Shown here in pieces: positions 58,049-64,000 of a DNA stretch of 64,000 bases. The stretch's first letter is position 1. Each line of letters opens with the position of its first letter. The translations under genes and the position numbers were made by a program. Below the pieces are notes generated by a model. The model worked only from the letters and a program-made list of their open reading frames with translations, was not told where the DNA came from and searched no databases. This stretch comes from Acanthosepion lycidas (taxonomy: Eukaryota; Mollusca; Cephalopoda; Sepiida; Sepiidae), in the NCBI GenBank assembly GCA_963932145.1, contig OZ010571.1, positions 151,920,437 to 151,984,436 on the forward strand, given 5' to 3'.

Positions 58049-58590
58049 TCCATACACTGTTTAAAATTTGATTATGCATATAAATGTTTTCACAATAAAA
58101 ATGATATTAGACAATCGATATTGCATGTCCACGATATAAAATGTCCATGATATTTTTATATCTCTGTAATAAAATATGCAATTTGAATTTTAGCTCATAA
58201 TATTTGTTTTACTGAAAATATCTAAGTGAGAAATTTTATTATGCATTGATTGACTGGCTGATTTGTTTTTTACGGCTATTAACTCTTTGCAGGTTATAAC
58301 GAACCCGATTGGAATTTGAACTGGGCTCTCTGATCTCCAATTCCGTCGGTTAACAAGTGTCATAAAACAGTAGGGAGGTGGAGTAATGTTTGGCCTTAAT
58401 ATTCTAGGCGATAAAATTATAGGTAATTTCAGAATTGATGATGGTGTCCAAGATAAATTTAGAGAATTATTATAAGCATTTCGAGTGGTACAGATCACAG
58501 GCAAGGTAAAGTAGATTGATTCAAAACGAGGCTGTTTCACGCCCTGAAAAGCTGATTATTGCCCACCTAGATAAAAATAAAATCCGAATA
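58047..58590. other. AT-rich DNA with a SINE B head remnant
   Basis: At about 58300-58370 the minus strand has a head-like piece (TTCAAATTCCAATCGGG, GGAGATCAGAGAGCCC). Otherwise nothing. Confidence 0.4.
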
Positions 58591-58594
58591 CATT

Positions 58595-58760
58595 AAATAA
58601 ATGGAATTCTTCCCATCGTCACTAGTTATTAATCCAATAGAATATTTGTGGAGCATCATTTATATGAAAATGGAAAATAACATTCAAGCAAAACATATCA
58701 CTGTCAAGCAATAAAAATGTCTGAAAATAATCTTAAAACTAAAACATTAGAAAATCAGTA
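58595..58760 (+). pseudogene. Tc1-like transposase C-terminal fragment
   Basis: The frame reads EFFPSSLVINPIEYLWSIIY, then MKMENNI. It corresponds to the WPSQSPDLNPIENLW block of Tc1 transposases, with the catalytic Asp lost (PVIN or LVIN in place of PDLN). No terminal repeats seen. Confidence 0.6.
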
Positions 58761-59404
58761 CAAACAATAACAGAAAGACTAATAAATGAATATAAAAGAA
58801 TGTAAAATGAGAAAATAATTTATTAATGTTCATGGGATATTGTATTAATCAAACATATATTTCTATGGGCGATAAACTTTGGATTTATTTATAAATAAAA
58901 GATTACATTGCACTTAGTTTGGTTGCATAATAAAACGTGACATCCCGCGAAACACTTATTATTAATATTTTATAATATGGACAAATTTCAACTGAAAACC
59001 ACGCAATAAATTGTTCATATCCTAAGAATTGTACAATCATTGATTCGTGTACACAATTTTTATTTTCATGTATGCGTTTGTATGTGTAAGCTTTCTATGT
59101 TTTATTTTAAAATTTACTTCTTGGTTGTGATGAGAACTTTCATCATCCGCTCGTAAATTCTGCACAAATACCCACAAAAGTTTATAGTTGATTGAATGCA
59201 AACTTACGTAGCTACATCAATAAGTCTATTCCCAAATAATAAAAATGCAGTTATTTATCACATCAAAAGTTTATGTTGGGATTTACAGCCAATGCCTACA
59301 ATACATTCAGAAAAAATAAGATAAATATGTTTTGCCGAATACAAGAGAATTCAGAAAGACACCAAAACAACGACTGGTCCAAACTGATTACATGATTTTA
59401 TTTC
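58761..59404. other. no gene recognised
   Basis: AT-rich; no assignable frame. Confidence 0.35.
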
Positions 59405-59990
59405 AGCTGATACGATTAAGGATTTTACTCAATTGGAAGAAGCAAAATGTTGTCCTAATGGTTTTGAATTAAAAAAGGAAGATTATATTCTAATTTATAG
59501 AATAGTCTGTGATCCTGAAACACATTTTCCATCTATTGAAAATAATGTATTCGCATTGACCAAAATCTTCACGTCCAGCCCCACTGTGATGGTACCCCTA
59601 TACCACAGTGGGTTATACATGGGGGGGGGGGCATAATTCTAAACTCACAAGATTTAGCATGTTAGAAAATTTTCCAAGCTACATACAAAACGTGGTGGAA
59701 GAACAACCATACTCAATTCTAAAAGAATTACAAAAAGAAAACGTCACCAACCAAGAGGTCGTCCTTCATTTTCTGCAGAACTAATATGTTAGCCCTTACT
59801 ACTGAGCTATATATCTCAACAAGCCTACAAATTACTTTTGGAGAAATTTCCATTACCATCTTTTTCTTTATTAGAAAAAATTAAAAGAAAATTAACTAAA
59901 TGTTTTCAATGTGAAATGTGTCCCCTGGTCATGGTAGGGAATGATAGTGATGATGCTACAGAGAAAGCAGTACTTTGAATTACTTTCTCA
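59405..59990 (+). pseudogene. P-element/THAP9-like transposase fragment
   Basis: The plus strand reads CCPNGFELKKEDYILIYRIV and DPETHFPSIENNVFALTKIF. After a frameshift in the G-run at 59621-59630 it reads GHNSKLTRFSMLENFPSYIQ, then PRGRPSFSAELIC, a stop, and LSYISQQAYKLLLEKFPLPS with FSLLEKIKRK. Order and motifs match the region before and at the start of the RNase-H fold in P-type (THAP9) transposases. The catalytic part and the THAP zinc finger are absent. The frame at 59941-60195 that follows is not recognised. Confidence 0.68.
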
Positions 59991-60214
59991 AGAAGATCTT
60001 ATGGCAGATACCGTTTGTACTTTTGCTATACTTGACTATGCAGATAAATTTATTGTAAAGCATAATGAGTCCACTACAAGAGAGTCTGCTGAAAGAATTT
60101 TGGAAAATTATTCTACAAAATATGCTTTTACTTGTGAACAACACACTTGTGAACAACACATTGAAATTTTTGAGACCAAGAAAATATACAAATAATAATC
60201 ATAATAGCTCAAAA

Positions 60215-60870
60215 TTCGGATTATGTGATAAATATCCAGGAACAATTTGCCATCTTGTATCAGGCTGCACGGTATTAGCACCCATTGAATAAAACTCCTG
60301 GCCATGAAAGAGTGGGACAATATCTGCATTGGAAAATCTGCGACTTTTACGAAAAGGAAACTGCAAGAAATTGATATGAACACCACACAGACTTGATTAC
60401 AGAACTTGTAACAATTTTATGGGATTTTGCAGTACACACAGAATAATCAAGGTTAATCGCCCAGAAATCGTGATCAGAGACACCAAAAACAAAATGTACT
60501 TTCATATAGAAATGTACTGCAATGTATCCTTGAAGATCTTCAAAAAAAATCTATTAAAGTACAAGGACCTAGAAACAGAAATCTAAAAATTATGGCACAT
60601 GAGAACATCAAAAATTCCAGTTGAGGTTGGAGCACTCGGATTGGAAAAGGTTCCGATGGACTCATTTTAGGGATTCCTAGTAGCCAAATCCTTAAAGAAA
60701 TACAAAAGATTGTACTCAAAAGTACATCTCACATATTAAGTAGCGCTTTATCTATGTAAAATGTGTGTGATCTTCGATTTTTTGTGGGGTTACAAAAAAT
60801 ACTCAGTGGAAAATGTCATGATGCCATTTCTCACCTTAGGTCTCTGACTGAAAAGAAATCACTATAAACC
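60215..60870 (+). pseudogene. LINE N C-terminal module, copy 1
   Basis: Through several stops: DKYPGTICHLVSGCTVLAP, RPEIVIRDTKNKM and YKDLETEI, VEVGALGL. The block DKYP..xHLVSGC is a zinc-knuckle-like end of a retrotransposon ORF2. The RPDIV-(n)-IDMAVPxD type block resembles a PD-(D/E)xK nuclease signature. The 3' side ends in (ATA)n at 60885-60952. Confidence 0.6.
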
Positions 60871-60884
60871 AGAAATTAAAGGAA

Positions 60885-60904
60885 TAATGATAATAATAAT
60901 AAAT

Positions 60905-60951
<47 letters not shown>

Positions 60952-60952
60952 C
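60885..60952. repeat. (AAT)n microsatellite
   Basis: About 20 ATA units between the two LINE N modules, likely grown from the 3' tail of copy 1. Confidence 0.92.
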
Positions 60953-61615
60953 TATGATAAATATCCAAAAGCAATTGATCATCTTGTATCAGGTTGCAAG
61001 GTATTGCCACTAACTAAATATAAAACACGGCATGACAGAGTGGGCCAATATCTGCATTGGAAAATCTGCAACTTCTTTGGAAAGGAAACTGAAAGAAATT
61101 GGTATGAACAGCACCGAGACCCAGTTACGGAGATAGGACCCGTAACAATTTTATGGGACTACACAATACACACAGACAGAACAATCAAAACTAATCAGCC
61201 AGACATTGTTATTAGAGACAGCAAACAAAAAATTGCCACCTTATTGATATGGCAGTCCCTGCAGACTGTAATGTATCTTTGAAAAACTTCAAAAAGCTTT
61301 CAAAATACAAGGACCTTGAAATTGAAATTTCAAAAATGTGTCACAAGGGGACATCAACAATCCTTGTTGTAGTCGGATCTTATGGATTGATTGGAAAAGA
61401 TTCCAATAAACACATTGAAGAGATTCCTGGTAGGACATGTCTTAAAGAAATACAGCTCACACCTTACGAAGGACTTTATCTATGTAAAATATGTGTGTTG
61501 TTGTTTTTTTAATTGCTCAGTGGAAAATGTCATGATGTCAATTCCGACCTTAGATCACTGTTCGAGACCCAGAAGGAAACATCGGAAATCAAATAAAATA
61601 ATAATAATAATAAAT
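60953..61615 (+). pseudogene. LINE N C-terminal module, copy 2
   Basis: Better preserved: DKYPKAIDHLVSGCKVLP, TRHDRVGQYLHWKIC, NWYEQHRDPVTEIGPVTILW, DYTIHTDRTIKTNQPDIVIR, then after a frameshift MAVPADCNVSLKNFKKLSKY, LEIEISKMCHKG and VVVGSYGLIGK. It starts at the same residue as copy 1 and ends in an (AAT)n-like tail. Clade uncertain. Confidence 0.72.
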
Positions 61616-62695
61616 TGAATAAGGCAAAAATAAATAGATTCAGTGTCAGAATTACAAACAAAAATTATCCCTAAAATATAATATCTCAGTGACCTATATA
61701 TAAAAAGCCTACATAAAGAGGAGTATCACGGGTCTGATGATCGTTATAAATCTGAAAACTTCTGAATCCTCTTGCTCTATTGACATTCCTTTTCTTCGTC
61801 TTTTTCTTCGTCTTCTTCTTCTTCTTTGTGCATGTCCCTTTATGACATAAGCGATCATGGCTCTCCACAATTTCCACTCCATTGTAGCTCATAGTAAAGT
61901 TTATCTTTCTGTTATCGCTCCTAAAATCTGTTCTGATTATGCGATGCGTTCCTCGATCCCTCTTGCTTTAAATATGCCCTGTGGGTGTCAAATTTACTAC
62001 TCGTCCAGAAATTTTCAAAACCCACTTTATTCGTTATTCGCCCTGGAGATTTCAACTGTCTCTTTCTGATTCTCATCATAATTGTCCTTTTTGTTTCGAT
62101 TTTCTCTAAAGATTTCGTCGTTGCTAACATATCTAGTGCATGGTATTCTCAGCAGCCTTCTGTAGGGCCACACTTCTCTTGTCTCAAGTCTCTTCTCTGT
62201 GATGAGATTGTCACTGCTCATATTTACAAAAGCCCTATTCCCGATAACGAGTACTTTACCCCATAAATATAACACATTTCTAAGACCAGAATTCGGCATT
62301 CATATCTTCAGATGTAGAGGAACAAATAAACTTCCATATTCTTTTGAATACTATATACATCTATACAAACAATTTCAAGAAAGGGTTATCCAGTAAAAAC
62401 AAAAGCAACACTCGCTAATTCACTTACTCTGAATGACTCATTCAGTCGATAGATTTTTTTTCTTTTTATACAATGAACTGGTTTAAAAAAATCAATGTTT
62501 TCTTTATTCATCTCATCCTCAGCCGATTATGAAATTTATGAGAGTAAGATTTGTGTTGTAAGAATGCATTGCATGCCTGTATATTTTCTGTATTGATTAT
62601 CAAACTAACGCAAATGATGTTTATATTTTTTCTACTCGTCCAGATTTTAAAGAGCATGACGTCATCTCTTAACGCTGTTGTTCTCAGGTCTACTC
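61616..62695. other. no gene recognised
   Basis: A TTC-rich patch at 61790-61830; the rest is AT-rich with unassigned frames on both strands. Confidence 0.35.
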
Positions 62696-63010
62696 TGACA
62701 CGGGGTAGCAGCAACTGTTAGGGTCCTAGCTATGGGTAAATAATGAATCCCCAAACACTATGAAAGTATAAAAATACATTTTTATTTTTAAATTACCAGC
62801 AATATATTATTATATAAAATTACCAACGATACATATTTATAGTCAATTATGAACAATAAATTTTTAAAGCAAAATACCAACAATAAATTTTTATAGCAAA
62901 ATGAACAACAAGGCCTTTTATCTGCAGCTGATGGCATAAAACTATGTGCAAAATAGTTAGATTCCAGCATTAGTGTGTGATATGCCGCGAAACAAAATCA
63001 AATTAAATCG
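62696..63010 (+). repeat. dispersed repeat R1, copy 2
   Basis: Same order as 15046-15335: GTAGCAGCAACTGTTAGGGT, CTATGAAAGTATAAAAATAC, then short units with ACCAGCAATA / ACCAACAATA and TTTTTATAGC, ending near GATATGCCGCGAAACAAAAT. Confidence 0.62.
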
Positions 63011-63410
63011 TCTGCGTTTGCGCATTTTAAATAAAACATTTACAATGAGAGTCTCTGTACTTATTCTTAATTTAAATATATAAAAATAAAAGCTCTACAA
63101 ATCGACCAATCTCCTGAATCTTCAAATATTCTCCTTTTAAAGAGTGTCGTGATCTGAAATGTTTCTATTTCAGGGATACACGTCGTAAAGTTTTAATGAA
63201 TTCTTTCTGCTAAGACCTATTGTCTCACATACCAGATTTCTTTTACGGAAGGTCAATAAAAAATACTTTCTCAAGTACTAGTAGAAAATAATCTTCTTAC
63301 AATATCTGTTCACATCAGAAACATTTTATTTTTTTTATATTTCTGTACTTTTTGTGTTATTAAATGAAACTAAATTTGACCATTTCTCTCTGAATTTCTG
63401 GGATAAAAAG
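63011..63410. other. no gene recognised
   Basis: AT-rich; nothing assignable. Confidence 0.35.
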
Positions 63411-63411
63411 T

Positions 63412-63795
63412 TCTAATTATTATTTTTAATCGGTATCACCCAATGCAAGGCAATAAAGCCACTAAGACATGAAGAGTTACAAGGTGTGGAAGATAAGCAT
63501 TAATAATGAGCGGGAAGACGAAAGAGTAATCAGGAGGAGAGTAGATATCAATTGATATTTAAATTTTTGCAGATGAAAGTTAGCTGGAAAGCATCGAACC
63601 GGAAGGGAGTTCCACAAGCGATAAGTGTGAAAAAAGAAACTGTTAGCATAGAACTTACGGTTTCATCTAGCCAGCTTAACTGTAAATTGATGAGATCTCA
63701 ATACCAGTCCAGTATTGCGCTTAAATTTATAAAGTCTAGGTACCATAGCGAAGAGCTCATGCGAACAATTACCATGAAAATATAGAAAAGACACA
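63412..63795 (-). mobile_element. LINE family A, 3' end
   Basis: Minus strand: FHGNCSYEF-like sequence near 63780, SHQFTVKL-like sequence, NRKFYANSFF, then the 3' UTR word CTTAGTGGCTTTATTGCCTT near 63465 and an AT-rich tail. 5' truncated at about 63795. Confidence 0.7.
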
Positions 63796-63804
63796 GAGAA
63801 ATAT

Positions 63805-64000
63805 TTACACTATTTACATGCAGGGTATTATCCTCATCTTAGTTTATGCTATCATAATGTTCAGCTGTTATCCTCTCCTGCCTTCCTCAGATGTATATTG
63901 ATTGAGTATCCTAAAGTGAATTCCGAATTGAACCCTTTATTCAATCTACGGGGATATACTGTTCTTGTTCCACTGCCCAAGTCTAGGGATATCGAGTCAA
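63805..64000 (-). repeat. tRNA-SINE family T, partial, runs off the window
   Basis: ACTATTTACATGCAGGGTAT, GAATTGAACCCTTTATTCAA and TTCTTGTTCCACTGCCCAAG match 34405-34620. The ribozyme-like core is degraded. Continues past the window edge. Confidence 0.62.

Overview
The window reads as intergenic or intronic DNA of a large, AT-rich, repeat-packed animal genome. Long (TA)n tracts, several tRNA-derived SINE families, CR1/Jockey-like, L1/Tx1-like and Penelope-like retroelement pieces, mariner-group transposons and a Helitron all occur. This fits a mollusc, most probably an octopus-like cephalopod; that is inference from repeat content, since no host marker gene is present. I recognise no intact host protein-coding exon on either strand. 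Almost every open frame longer than 60 codons is a microsatellite frame (YIYI, HTHT, CVCV) or a broken transposable-element protein.

Layout. 1-4 kb: a hAT transposase pseudogene and a tandem array. 4.7-9.3 kb: SINEs, several LINE 3' ends and a solo LTR with its primer-binding site. 10-16.6 kb: a minisatellite, a tRNA-SINE with a hammerhead-like core, a mariner MITE, a GIY-YIG retroelement fragment and a SINE. 17.4-20.3 kb: a GC-rich L1/Tx1-like LINE with a readable endonuclease and reverse transcriptase. 20.3-22 kb: two mariner remnants. 24-31.5 kb: Penelope-like fragments in both orientations, a Helitron and foldback elements. 33.8-34.7 kb: a MITE inside a (TA)n tract, a foldback and a SINE. 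35.5-38.4 kb: a transposase-like pseudogene and a LINE. 39-46.3 kb: a head-to-head SINE pair, SINEs carrying hammerhead ribozyme motifs, a large foldback and a CR1/Jockey-like LINE. 47.6-50.7 kb: a LINE tail and an almost full-length mariner. 51.7-64 kb: another hammerhead-bearing repeat, LINE pieces, Tc1 and P-element fragments, and a duplicated LINE C-terminal module.

The most interesting signal is not a protein. At least eleven places in apparently unrelated repeats show the order of a hammerhead ribozyme: stem I strand, a CUGANGA-like heptamer, a short hairpin, GAAA, a short or palindromic stem III, an H nucleotide, and the complementary stem I strand. In one family (near 40.7, 45.65 and 46.1 kb) this core lies downstream of a tRNA-like pol III promoter, in units that appear to repeat every 350-380 bp. 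That is a SINE-retrozyme-like architecture. In another set the core is UUGAUAA, a paired change that would keep the 3:8 base pair. A second result is a 3' tail shared between an abundant tRNA-SINE and a LINE of the window, which suggests a parasite-partner pair.

All counts and alignments were made by eye. Ends of repeats are approximate unless a terminal repeat or target site is stated.
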